The notes beneath the pieces were generated by a model. The model was not told the DNA's origin, ran no database searches, and saw nothing but the letters and a program-made list of their open reading frames with translations. The position numbers were made by a program, and so were the translations under genes. From the IMG/VR virus record IMGVR_UViG_3300033429_000009, positions 1-45,222 of that record: a DNA stretch of 45,222 bases; one strand, given 5' to 3'. How positions within the stretch are numbered: position 1 is the first letter of the stretch; every line of letters starts with the position of its first letter. The DNA is from a virus. Shown here piece by piece: positions 23,764 to 31,267 of this stretch.

Positions 23764-24036
23764 ATGGCAGACGCACCCGCACATCGAACTACCGACATCA
23801 CGTCCGCCATTCATTGGGCGCAATATAGCAGCGGCGATTTCGGCGCTGAGATCTCGCTCGTGTGGGACCGGCGGTACCCCCGCGCGATCGTCATGCTAGA
23901 GGCCGGCGATCTCGAAGTGGATGACATCCACGGAAACGACGCGACCATCACCGGCCTTTGGCAGGGCTTCGAGCTTGTCGGACGCGCCGGCGCGATTCGG
24001 GCATCGCAAACAGCGGCGGTGTTGGTGGTCTGGTGA
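23764..24036 (+). CDS. Small fibre-region protein, 90 aa
   Basis: Beta-rich with VWDRRYPRAIVMLEAGDLEVDDI and an end ASQTAAVLVVW. It resembles a short beta-barrel fibre module or fibre chaperone. The stop overlaps the next GTG (GTGA), so the three fibre-region genes are probably co-translated. No family recognised. Confidence 0.55.
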   Translation: MADAPAHRTTDITSAIHWAQYSSGDFGAEISLVWDRRYPRAIVMLEAGDLEVDDIHGNDATITGLWQGFELVGRAGAIRASQTAAVLVVW

Positions 24037-25253
24037 GGTACGCTCACGCAATAGCGCTCGGCATGGGCATGCGTCGGGGCGGCGGTGACCCTCTGGCAAG
24101 GTACGACCTCACGTCTCAGTGGACGTGGAATCAGGGTGTCACGCCGGCGTATGCGACGGTTTCGTCGGACGTGGAGAATGACTGGTCGCAATCGGGGTGC
24201 ACCGCCACGCTAGTGAGCGGACGGTACGAGATTCGCTCGGATGACGGCACGACGAAATCTCGATGGGTAGTTGAGGTACCAGCGACATTCGCCACGCCAC
24301 ATGGGTGGACATTCGTGTTTCGCATTAAGGCGGGCACCCAGGGATGGGTCCGTGTCCGTGGGGACGGGACCAACGTCAATCTATGGGTCAATACTGCGAC
24401 CGGTGCAGTAGGTACCGATAGCAGTCCTATCACTCCGGTCGTTACGGTCACGGACCTAGGTGGTGACGGGTACGAGGTATCCGTTGCTACACCGTCATCG
24501 TCTAGCACTGGTACCCTCTATCTGTTCCCGGCTATGGCGGACGCTACCGCGAATTCGAACCCGTCAGCAGGCAATGAGCTCCTCATGACCGTGTGGGGTA
24601 TCTTGCCAAACATTCAGACCCGCGTCGCCGTGACGGCCGACCGCAAGCCCGCGGCGGTCCACCTCGGTCAAGTAGACATCGCGGAACAGCCTGGCCTAGA
24701 TGCGGACGGCCAGGTATATGATGGGCTGGACGACATTCTGCAGGCGAGCTCGGCAAAATCGGAGTATGCCTATGCGCACCGTGACGGGACGATTTGCTTT
24801 GTTGCGGAAGTGCTCACCCAACCAACTGGGTCCACATACGTGATAGGGGACACTAATTCGGTCTCGACGTCAGTAGGTCTGATCATATTCGTCCCTGGGT
24901 ATCGTCCCGACGCGCTAACAGTGCGAATCTTCAACGGTTCTGGCACGGATTCATATAGCGAGAACACTCCAGTTGGTTCGTTCGCGGTCGGCAAACGGGT
25001 GGTTGTGTTCTCGTTCGACGGCACGTCGGGCGCGTGCTGGATCAACGGAGTGGAGGTGTTCAATGTCCCAATCAGTTCGCCGACATCAGCGGCAGACTCA
25101 ACGCTGGACTTTTATGTCGGCGCGCGTGCGACTGGTACAGTCGTGCCTCCCTTCATGAAAGTTCTAGAGGCCGGTCTGCGCAACGGCAGGCTGTCCGACG
25201 CTGACTCGCTCGGCCTGTGCCAGGCCTTGATGGCAAAATGGGGGGTCACATGA
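24033..25253 (+). CDS. Adhesin with concanavalin/LamG-like C-terminal domain
   Basis: 406 aa from the GTG at 24033 (GTGA overlap); ATG 24063 is an alternative. The N-terminal third is a beta-rich module (RWVVEVPATFATPHGWTFVF, GWVRVRGDGTNVNLWV) like carbohydrate-binding domains. The C-terminal half has YDGLDDILQASS, GTICFVAEVLTQPTGSTYVIG, VVVFSFDGTSGACWINGVEVF and LDFYVGARATG, the strand pattern of LamG/concanavalin lectin folds. Probable host-surface glycan binding. Confidence 0.65.
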   Translation: MRYAHAIALGMGMRRGGGDPLARYDLTSQWTWNQGVTPAYATVSSDVENDWSQSGCTATLVSGRYEIRSDDGTTKSRWVVEVPATFATPHGWTFVFRIKAGTQGWVRVRGDGTNVNLWVNTATGAVGTDSSPITPVVTVTDLGGDGYEVSVATPSSSSTGTLYLFPAMADATANSNPSAGNELLMTVWGILPNIQTRVAVTADRKPAAVHLGQVDIAEQPGLDADGQVYDGLDDILQASSAKSEYAYAHRDGTICFVAEVLTQPTGSTYVIGDTNSVSTSVGLIIFVPGYRPDALTVRIFNGSGTDSYSENTPVGSFAVGKRVVVFSFDGTSGACWINGVEVFNVPISSPTSAADSTLDFYVGARATGTVVPPFMKVLEAGLRNGRLSDADSLGLCQALMAKWGVT

Positions 25254-25573
25254 ATCTGTACGCCGAGTTCCCAACGCTCGCTCAAGCGGTCGCCGTTCAG
25301 GCGATCGACGACGCTGAGTGCGGACTGCCGATAACGCACACGGGTAAAATCGGCGCACCTCCTCACGTCACTGGGTACTCGCTACACTACACGAGTCCCG
25401 TCGAACTCGAGTCACCAGCGCAGACTGTGTACCTAGTCCGACCAGGGCTAGCGGACGCGCCTGGGCTGACGCAGGGGCAAATACAGAGACTCGCAAACGC
25501 GAGGGCGTGGGATCCGAACTGGGTTGTTCCGGGGCACGGTGGTGTGCCTCCGGGTCAAGCAAAAAAGGAATAA
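25250..25573 (+). CDS. Hypothetical protein downstream of adhesin, 107 aa
   Basis: Starts by ATGA overlap with the adhesin. It contains EFPTLAQAVAVQAIDDAECGLPI and TQGQIQRLANARAWDPNWV and ends with a Pro/Gly/Lys tail. It could be a fibre chaperone or a small capping protein; no family recognised. It is the last gene before the lysis block. Confidence 0.6.
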   Translation: MNLYAEFPTLAQAVAVQAIDDAECGLPITHTGKIGAPPHVTGYSLHYTSPVELESPAQTVYLVRPGLADAPGLTQGQIQRLANARAWDPNWVVPGHGGVPPGQAKKE

Positions 25574-25579
25574 ATCGAA

Positions 25580-26095
25580 ATGGAAGACACGATCAATATG
25601 TTGTTCACAAGTTGGGGAAAATGGTGGATTTTCGCGGGAGTGTGCGTCAGTTTGGCGATTCAGATCTGGCGTATAGTGAAGCCGCATGTCTGGGAGGATG
25701 TGTCCCCTCTGACTAGACGGATCATTCCGATCGTCGTCGCTGGCCTGGGTGCCGGCGCGGCCGCCGCGATCGCGGGGTGTGAGCCCTGGGAGATTGCGCG
25801 TGCCGTCCTGATGTCATGGGGCGCCGCTTTGGTGTCCGGCGATCTGCTGCAGATGATCTCCAAGCGCAAGGACGCCGCTAAAAAGATCTCGGTACTGACC
25901 CTGTTCCTGGTGATAGGCTGCTCCTCACAGAAGCCTCTCTGCCACCCGGATGTGCAGCCCCGCATTTGCGAGCATCTCGCTGTCGAGGCGGTGGTGCTGT
26001 ACTGCCCAGACAACCCTGCGGAGTGCGCCGAGGCGCAACTTGCGCGTGAGATCTGCACGGCCGCGATCGAGTCGGAGTGCGGTCGTGAGCGATAG
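25580..26095 (+). CDS. Holin-like protein with a lipoprotein-like C-terminal half
   Basis: 171 aa. Two N-terminal membrane segments (about 17-33, AGVCVSLAIQIW, and 47-65, IIPIVVAGLGAGAAAAIAG) and a location just before the endolysin suggest a holin. Residues about 92-171 look like a separate lipoprotein: an internal Met, positive residues KRKDAAKK, hydrophobic ISVLTLFLVIG, then Cys followed by a Cys-rich region. The C-terminus overlaps the endolysin start by 11 bases. It may be a fusion or two nested products from one frame. Confidence 0.65.
   Translation: MEDTINMLFTSWGKWWIFAGVCVSLAIQIWRIVKPHVWEDVSPLTRRIIPIVVAGLGAGAAAAIAGCEPWEIARAVLMSWGAALVSGDLLQMISKRKDAAKKISVLTLFLVIGCSSQKPLCHPDVQPRICEHLAVEAVVLYCPDNPAECAEAQLAREICTAAIESECGRER
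25853..26095 (+). CDS. Candidate nested lipoprotein (o-spanin-like)
   Basis: An in-frame ATG at 25853 gives 80 aa with a textbook lipoprotein signal: MISKRKDAAKK, an 11-residue hydrophobic core, and the lipobox VIGC. The mature part has several cysteines. Alone it would be an outer-membrane lipoprotein of the right size for an o-spanin. The ribosome site before it is weak (GGCGAT), so expression is uncertain; the signal architecture is what makes it notable. Confidence 0.4.
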   Translation: MISKRKDAAKKISVLTLFLVIGCSSQKPLCHPDVQPRICEHLAVEAVVLYCPDNPAECAEAQLAREICTAAIESECGRER

Positions 26096-27155
26096 CTTTC
26101 GCGCCGCGGTAGTTCACGCCGCTACCGGCTACGTCGGGCGCGGCGTGTCTTGCTGCGCTGATGTCGCGCCTGCATACGACCCGAAGCGCACTGAATGGTG
26201 TGGCTGGTTCGTGCTCAAGTGTTGGCGCGACGTCGGCCTAACGACAAAAACATGGGGCCAGATCATGCGCCATGGCGCGATAGCCGGGTGGCTGCCGACG
26301 ACTAGATCCCCCCTCCCGGGGGACATGGCGTACGTCCACAAACCAAACCAACACATGGCGGTGGTGACGAAAGTCGAAGGCAACACGATCTATACGGCCG
26401 ACGGCAACTCTACCGGGGGCGTGGTGTGTACGTGGAAGCGGGATCGCCACGAATTCACGTGCTTCTATCGGATGCCGATTCCGTCCGCCGTCTCATTTTC
26501 GCCAGGAAAGATCGCGCCGGTGAAAGCGCCGTGCGAGTCGGTACGTGACGTTTGGCTCGCATATTCCGAGCCGCTCGAGAGCCGCGTGTCGTGGATGTAT
26601 CTGGACGTTTTTGGGTACGTCACGACCGGCGTCGGGAACCTCATTGACACTGTGGAGCAGGCGCAACGACTCCCGTGGACGCTAGATGGCACCGTCGCTA
26701 CTCCTGCCGAGATCGGTTACGAGTGGCATCGCGTCAAAGCCAAGGCGCCCGGCCAGATCGCGGCCAACTATCGCGGGAGGCTTCGGCTATCCGACACCGC
26801 CATTGACGCGATGGTGTGGCGACAATTCGACTTGAACGTCCGCATGCTGGTCGGGCGCTTCCCTGACTTCGCTGCCTGGCCGGCGGACGCGCAGCTCGGC
26901 ATCATGTCGTTGGCGTGGGCGGTGGGCGCGGGTCTCACGGAGTGGCCGAAGTTTTGCGCAGCGTGCACGGGGCGAGATTGGCGGACGGCCGCCACAGAAA
27001 GCGTAATAAATTCGACGCGAAACAAGGGGGTCATCCCCCGCAACAACGCGCAGCGACGGCTGTTCGACAATGCCGCTGCTGTCGAATCTGCAATCGTGCC
27101 GCTAGACCCGACTGTGGTGTGGTGGCCCATGTCAATAGGAGTTCGGCATGAGTGA
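26085..27155 (+). CDS. Endolysin: CHAP domain plus lysozyme-like domain
   Basis: 356 aa from the GTG at 26085. The N-terminal CHAP (NlpC/P60-type) domain has Cys39 in EWCGWF and His90 in KPNQHMAVV, an amidase/endopeptidase that cuts peptide cross-links. From about residue 150 a second domain has SEPLESRVSWMYLDVFGYVTTGVGN, which resembles GH24-type lysozymes with E162 or E165 as catalytic candidate, and helices WPADAQLGIMSLAWAVG. Two activities in one enzyme are unusual for a Gram-negative phage. There is no signal peptide, so export needs the holin. Confidence 0.82.
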   Translation: MSDSFRAAVVHAATGYVGRGVSCCADVAPAYDPKRTEWCGWFVLKCWRDVGLTTKTWGQIMRHGAIAGWLPTTRSPLPGDMAYVHKPNQHMAVVTKVEGNTIYTADGNSTGGVVCTWKRDRHEFTCFYRMPIPSAVSFSPGKIAPVKAPCESVRDVWLAYSEPLESRVSWMYLDVFGYVTTGVGNLIDTVEQAQRLPWTLDGTVATPAEIGYEWHRVKAKAPGQIAANYRGRLRLSDTAIDAMVWRQFDLNVRMLVGRFPDFAAWPADAQLGIMSLAWAVGAGLTEWPKFCAACTGRDWRTAATESVINSTRNKGVIPRNNAQRRLFDNAAAVESAIVPLDPTVVWWPMSIGVRHE

Positions 27156-27462
27156 CACGATACCCCCGCCCCCGCGGCCGCCTTCGTTTACGGCAGAAAA
27201 AATCAAAGCTTGGGGGGCCGCAATCGCGGCCGTCACTGGATTGATCATGGCGACTGGCACGGCAATAGCGACGTCCGCCGGCGCGTTCTCTCCGGACATG
27301 TCAGAGAACACGCGCGCCGTCCGTGAGCTCACGTCTACGGCGCAAGCGATCCAGCGATGGATCGAACGCCACGAGGACAAGCACGATACGTCCGACCAGC
27401 GCGCGCTTGACCGCGCCTACGAGGTTGATCGGCAGCTTGACCGCTTGGAGGCGACGCGCTAG
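27148..27462 (+). CDS. Membrane-anchored coiled-coil lysis protein (i-spanin/XhlA-like)
   Basis: 104 aa: a Pro-rich cytoplasmic start, one membrane segment (about 20-45, IAAVTGLIMATGTAIATSAG), then a charged helix with heptad character (LTSTAQAIQRWIERHEDKHDT...VDRQLDRLEA). N-in with a periplasmic coiled coil is the layout of an inner-membrane spanin; haemolysin XhlA-type proteins look similar. It starts in an 8-bp overlap with the endolysin. Confidence 0.6.
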   Translation: MSDTIPPPPRPPSFTAEKIKAWGAAIAAVTGLIMATGTAIATSAGAFSPDMSENTRAVRELTSTAQAIQRWIERHEDKHDTSDQRALDRAYEVDRQLDRLEATR

Positions 27463-27471
27463 CACCGCGCG

Positions 27472-28035
27472 ATGCGATTCCTGTTTGCAGTTTTGGCGGT
27501 GCTATTGGTGTGGAGTTGCGGGCGTTCGGCGGACGCAACTCCACTCCGTGAGTCGATTCGCGAGGCACTATTTCGCGAGCCGGTGTCGGTGTATGACGCC
27601 GGTGAAGAGGGGCGCGAAGCGCGGCTGAATGAGGTCGCCACGGCGATCGATCTCGCGTCGGATGGTAAGCCGCTGCGCGCGGCGGTCCTGCTAGCGATTG
27701 GCAGACACGAAAGCGCGTGGGCTCGGTACGTCGGGGAGTGGTGCGAGGAGGTGCCAGACGGCGCGCCCGATTGCGACCGCGGGACGTCGCTGTCCTATTG
27801 GCAAATGAAACGGGTCACCTGTCCGAAAGGGTGGGCGACCCGAGACGTTCGTGTTTTCGCAACATGCGCCGACCGCATCTTCCGCGGAGCGGTCCGCCGT
27901 TGCAGCGGGCGGCATCCAATGGGCGATATCGCCGGCGGGTTCAGTGGCTATTGGAGCGCCGACTGTACCCGCGGCGTGCGAGATCGCGTCGCGTCCTACA
28001 GCGCTTTCCGAATCAGATTGATCCCCTCGAAATAG
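27472..28035 (+). CDS. Exported lytic transglycosylase-like protein
   Basis: 187 aa with an N-terminal signal (FLFAVLAVLLVWSC; lipobox imperfect because of Trp before Ser-Cys). IGRHESAWARYV carries the Glu in the ES-W context of SLT lysozyme-like enzymes, and LSYWQMK matches their later Gln motif. Several Cys may form disulfides. It ends in a 40-bp convergent overlap with the DHH gene. It probably helps degrade peptidoglycan. Confidence 0.65.
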   Translation: MRFLFAVLAVLLVWSCGRSADATPLRESIREALFREPVSVYDAGEEGREARLNEVATAIDLASDGKPLRAAVLLAIGRHESAWARYVGEWCEEVPDGAPDCDRGTSLSYWQMKRVTCPKGWATRDVRVFATCADRIFRGAVRRCSGRHPMGDIAGGFSGYWSADCTRGVRDRVASYSAFRIRLIPSK

Positions 28036-28835
28036 TCGTGCGTAAGCAGTTTGAATCCAGCTGCCTGCGGGTGTCCGCCGCCGCCGAGCGATTTGCAGAT
28101 CGCACCAATATCGATGCCTTCACGTGAGCGCAGCGAGTAGGTCACGGCGTCTTCGTGGGTGATGTGGTTGAAAACGGCTACGACGTCCACACGTGGATTC
28201 GCATCTAGGATGCCGGTGCCGACGTTGCTCGTATGCTCCGGAGAGCACGACAGGTACGCCACGCGATCTCGAACCGCGTATTTCCGGAGGCGCACGATGT
28301 CGGACACGAAAGCCATGGCGCGCTCATGTAGACGGTGACCGACCTCAGTCATAGAGTCGGATAATAGCCATGCGCATCCTCGATCTAGGCGCGCTGAGAG
28401 GTACGGAAATCCGTACAGGAGTAGCGTTTGCTGCACTGCACATGCCTCATCCCAGTCTGGCGAATCGCGTTTCCAGAGGTCCCGTATGCCGACTAGCCGC
28501 GCTATTTCCTGAAATTCAGCCGGGCATTTCGCGACCGCGAATTGGTCTAGCACGATCTCGGCTCCGCATCGCGCGGTGTCCAGGATGCCAGGAAACTTCA
28601 CGCCCGCGTTGGTGTGTGCGTGATGATCATATACTAGTACCCCCGCGTCAATGAACGCCTGTGCCTTCTCTGGCGGGGGCGACATGTCCGCGAAGATCGC
28701 GCCTAGCGTGACGGGCAAGTCGTGCCATTCTGGCGACCCGTATTGGACGAAGCGGACCACGCGGTCTGGGAGTACAGAGTGTAGGATCAAAGCGGACGCG
28801 ATGCCATCCGCGCAATTGGCATGTGTTACGATCAT
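27996..28835 (-). CDS. DHH-family phosphoesterase
   Basis: 279 aa starting at ATG 28835 behind AAAGGAA. Motif I is HANCADGIAS (D10), motif III is DHH at 70-72, and the C-terminal DHHA1 domain has GGGGHPQAAGF at about 251-261. Such enzymes hydrolyse phosphodiesters in nanoRNA, pAp, cyclic dinucleotides or ssDNA (RecJ-like). A short DHH-DHHA1 form of this size is nearer the NrnA/Pde type than RecJ. Possible roles are nanoRNA recycling or destruction of a cyclic-nucleotide defence signal; the sequence does not decide. It is the last gene of the leftward operon. Confidence 0.82.
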   Translation of the reverse strand: MIVTHANCADGIASALILHSVLPDRVVRFVQYGSPEWHDLPVTLGAIFADMSPPPEKAQAFIDAGVLVYDHHAHTNAGVKFPGILDTARCGAEIVLDQFAVAKCPAEFQEIARLVGIRDLWKRDSPDWDEACAVQQTLLLYGFPYLSARLDRGCAWLLSDSMTEVGHRLHERAMAFVSDIVRLRKYAVRDRVAYLSCSPEHTSNVGTGILDANPRVDVVAVFNHITHEDAVTYSLRSREGIDIGAICKSLGGGGHPQAAGFKLLTHDYFEGINLIRKAL

Positions 28836-29122
28836 AGCTGTTCCTTTCGTCGTGTGATGTCGTGTTGCAGGATCATTAACGCCCGCGCCACAACGTGAGC
28901 GGCCACCATGTGATTGGTGTCCTCGTCGACCGTGATGTCGTCTCCCTCGATCTTTTCGAGGTGGGCGAGCAAGTGTTCCCATAGCTCGTCTCGCGATAGC
29001 TTGAGCCACCGAGGGCCCTCCCTAACGTCGTCGCTAACGCCTAGCGATAGCAAGTTTACGACTTCGCCGAACGCCTCGAATAAGCCAGACGCCTCTTCAA
29101 CACATAGAATCGATCGCCTCAT
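28832..29122 (-). CDS. DUF5664-like small protein
   Basis: 96 aa. The segment SRDELWEHLLAHLEKIEGDDITVDEDTNHMVAAHVVARALMIL resembles the (R)HL..W..GE..D.ETG..H..H...a pattern of DUF5664, an all-alpha family often called dATP/dGTP pyrophosphohydrolase-like. It would fit the nucleotide-metabolism role of the operon. It overlaps the methyltransferase by 26 bp and ends in ATGA with the DHH gene. Confidence 0.6.
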   Translation of the reverse strand: MRRSILCVEEASGLFEAFGEVVNLLSLGVSDDVREGPRWLKLSRDELWEHLLAHLEKIEGDDITVDEDTNHMVAAHVVARALMILQHDITRRKEQL

Positions 29123-29894
29123 ATACTAGTTCCGTGTCACGCAACGCCCTCGCGTAGCGTGCCTTTCCTGCTTTGGTGGTTGGTGTGTACGAGCCCAGCC
29201 AAGCGTATTGATACGTAAGCCAACGAAGACAACGCTCCTCGTCACGTGGTGAAATCGGAGCGTGAATCTTTTCGTGGGCGCGCCGGATGGCCTCCCCATC
29301 AATGTCGGCGAGGGTACAGTTTCGCCGTAGGATGCGGCACGCTAGCCCGGTGGTGCCGGACCCGCATGTCGGGTCAACAACATGCTCCCCTTCGTCGGAG
29401 AACCACGAGACCAGGGACAGCATGATGTCGAGCGGTTTCTCGCACGAAAACTTGTCCTCCCCGCGCAGCGATTTCGAGTCGAAATGCGTGAGCGACCCCG
29501 GGCCACTCCAACGTTTGGCGCCCGGGGGGTGGAATACCGATACGAGCTCCGCTCCTGATGGCGGACGGTCACCGGATAGTTGTGGCTGAGACCATCGCGC
29601 CCATGGGACCGAGCGAATGTACTCGCCCGGCATCACGGCCCGCCATATGTGCCCGGATTCCATATCCGAAAACACCACCGACCAGCGCCGCGTTCGACTG
29701 GCGAGATCGGCAATCGACCAAAGTGTGTGCTCGTTTAGCGAACCGAATCCGAGGTCGCGTTTCCGCACCCCCGCGCCGTCAGTGCCGTTCGACGTCGCTT
29801 TCACGTGCACCTGATCACGATATGGCGGGTCGCAGATCAGCGCGTCGAACGTACCTGCGACGGAAGCGGCTTGCGCTTGCGTAACGCTGATCAT
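29097..29894 (-). CDS. DNA methyltransferase, beta-class (N6-adenine/N4-cytosine)
   Basis: 265 aa from ATG 29894 with a GGAGG site upstream. The catalytic motif DPPY (22-25) comes first and the AdoMet-binding DPTCGSGTTGLA (174-185) last, the beta-class order. The region between (about 26-160) holds the target-recognition segment. There is no restriction enzyme next to it, so it is an orphan phage methylase, likely protecting phage DNA against host nucleases or marking it. The specificity cannot be read from sequence. Confidence 0.88.
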   Translation of the reverse strand: MISVTQAQAASVAGTFDALICDPPYRDQVHVKATSNGTDGAGVRKRDLGFGSLNEHTLWSIADLASRTRRWSVVFSDMESGHIWRAVMPGEYIRSVPWARWSQPQLSGDRPPSGAELVSVFHPPGAKRWSGPGSLTHFDSKSLRGEDKFSCEKPLDIMLSLVSWFSDEGEHVVDPTCGSGTTGLACRILRRNCTLADIDGEAIRRAHEKIHAPISPRDEERCLRWLTYQYAWLGSYTPTTKAGKARYARALRDTELVYEAIDSMC

Positions 29895-30064
29895 GAGCAG
29901 GGCCTCCAGACCAATCGCGCGTCGCACTGAGGCGCTGAATCGACGCACGTATTAGATTCGTGTAGCGGGTGATGCCACGTTTCGATGCGCGTCAGCCAGC
30001 AACATCGACGGGCGATGTGGTTGGTGTAGATAGCCACCCACGGATGGGGGTCGCAGTGCTTCAT
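29891..30064 (-). CDS. Small Cys/His-rich protein, 57 aa
   Basis: Both ends are exact ATGA overlaps (with the RuvC-like gene upstream and the methyltransferase downstream), good evidence that it is translated. The protein begins MKHCDPHPWVAIYTNHIARRCC and carries five Cys and six His in 57 residues, suggesting metal binding, but the spacing does not fit a standard zinc ribbon. Function unknown. Confidence 0.6.
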   Translation of the reverse strand: MKHCDPHPWVAIYTNHIARRCCWLTRIETWHHPLHESNTCVDSAPQCDARLVWRPCS

Positions 30065-30582
30065 TTGAACTTCACTCTGCCCCTCCACACGAGGCCTATG
30101 GCCACCGCGTCTAAACGGTTGTGTATGGTACTGCCGACGTAGGCGTCGTAGCCCGGCGGCCAGCGTTTCGAAGCGCCGCGTTGTACCGCGGTCTCGATTT
30201 TCATAAGCGTTTTTGAGCCTCCTAGGAGCGCCCGTTCGGCGGGCGTCAACACGTCCCACATCCGCTTGTGGGTGACTGGTTTCGGGAGCGATCCCTTCCA
30301 CTCTCGAGGCAATAGCTCGACTGTGGTGGCGTCGTGATACGCTGCGATACCGCCCGCTAGCAACGCACCATACCACGCTAGATCGATAACGGAAGAGGCG
30401 TCCGACATGCACCGCGAGTCCCACTGGGGACGTTCGACGACTACGGTTTGTACGCCAGAAAAGCGCCCGTCATACGGCGGACGCATGACATCGTGACCAG
30501 TGAAGCGTTCGCCGTCGAACAGCGCTATAGCGCACCCACCAGAGCGTTTCGAATAGCCGGGATCGATAATGACCGCCGTCAT
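30061..30582 (-). CDS. RuvC-like Holliday junction resolvase
   Basis: 173 aa. First acidic residue in VIIDPGYSKRSGG, second in QTVVVERPQWDSR (Glu), last pair in TIHNRLDAVAIGL: the D-E-(H)D pattern of the RuvC/RNase H nuclease fold. TVELLPREWKGSLPK fits the middle strand. Phage RuvC-like enzymes resolve branched replication intermediates before packaging. It lies between the Orn-like gene and a small Cys/His protein with four-base overlaps. Confidence 0.75.
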   Translation of the reverse strand: MTAVIIDPGYSKRSGGCAIALFDGERFTGHDVMRPPYDGRFSGVQTVVVERPQWDSRCMSDASSVIDLAWYGALLAGGIAAYHDATTVELLPREWKGSLPKPVTHKRMWDVLTPAERALLGGSKTLMKIETAVQRGASKRWPPGYDAYVGSTIHNRLDAVAIGLVWRGRVKFK

Positions 30583-31088
30583 AGGTATTCCTTGAATTCT
30601 TGTAGCACGCCATACGCAGAGCGGATCTTGTCCGCCGGGCGCGAGAAGTCCGCCGGCCGCAAACCTAGGTCAAACGATAGGCGTGCTAGCGCTATGACGG
30701 TGGTCATATCGAACACCTTCGACGATAGGCGCGCGGCGAACAGGGGGAGGTGCTCCCGGCACCACGCGAGCTCGAAATGCGGAGAAAAGCCAGCAAGCTG
30801 CATACGCCCCCTAGGGCACAGATCCGAAGCGTACCCTGCTAGGAACTCGTCGGCTTCCGCGCGCGTGGTGTCGGACGCCTCGACGTCGCGCCATAGCCCG
30901 GAGCCAGTGTGCATGCGCATCACGACCGAGGCGATCTCCACCTCCGACGCTAGGCTAGAGGGGTGGTGGATGGTGAGCACCACCGGGTCGGTGCTCGCAT
31001 CAGGCGTGACTGCGATCTCTAGCAGCTTGCCGGTGAATTGGTCGAGCCCGGTGGTGGCGATTGCACACCACAGAAATGGCGCTTTCAT
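30579..31088 (-). CDS. Orn-like protein without catalytic residues
   Basis: 169 aa. The alignment to oligoribonuclease is clear in blocks (LWCAIATTGLD..., LLEIAV, MRMHTGSGLWRDVEAS, GFSPHFELAWCREHLP, FDMTTVIALARLS, KIRSAYGVLQEFKEYL). Against E. coli Orn from memory, the DEDD-type ligands are changed: the D-x-E of motif I is A-x-A, the Asp of motif II is Glu, and the motif III His and Asp are Ser and Lys. It should be inactive and may bind RNA or DNA ends or partner with polymerase. Start at ATG 31088, with GGGGG seven nt upstream, overlapping the membrane protein stop. Confidence 0.7.
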   Translation of the reverse strand: MKAPFLWCAIATTGLDQFTGKLLEIAVTPDASTDPVVLTIHHPSSLASEVEIASVVMRMHTGSGLWRDVEASDTTRAEADEFLAGYASDLCPRGRMQLAGFSPHFELAWCREHLPLFAARLSSKVFDMTTVIALARLSFDLGLRPADFSRPADKIRSAYGVLQEFKEYL

Positions 31089-31222
31089 CGCAGCCCCCAT
31101 GCAATAGCGAGGATAAAAGCTAATACCATCGCTATCGATAATACGCAATCCAACCTAATCATCGTCCGGCAAAGGGAAGCTATACGTTTCTGCTCGGCTT
31201 CGACTTCGTCTAACCTACTCAT
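31085..31222 (-). CDS. Small membrane protein, 45 aa
   Basis: Begins MSRLDEVEAEQKRIASLC behind AGGAGCAACAAC, a good ribosome site, and ends with one hydrophobic helix (VLSIAMVLAFILAIAWGL). The stop overlaps the next ATG (ATGA). A short charged cytoplasmic helix with one membrane anchor could tether a partner to the membrane. No family recognised. Confidence 0.6.
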   Translation of the reverse strand: MSRLDEVEAEQKRIASLCRTMIRLDCVLSIAMVLAFILAIAWGLR

Positions 31223-31267
31223 GTTGTTGCTCCTGATTGATGCCTAGGTGGCCGTGTTCGCTTGGCC

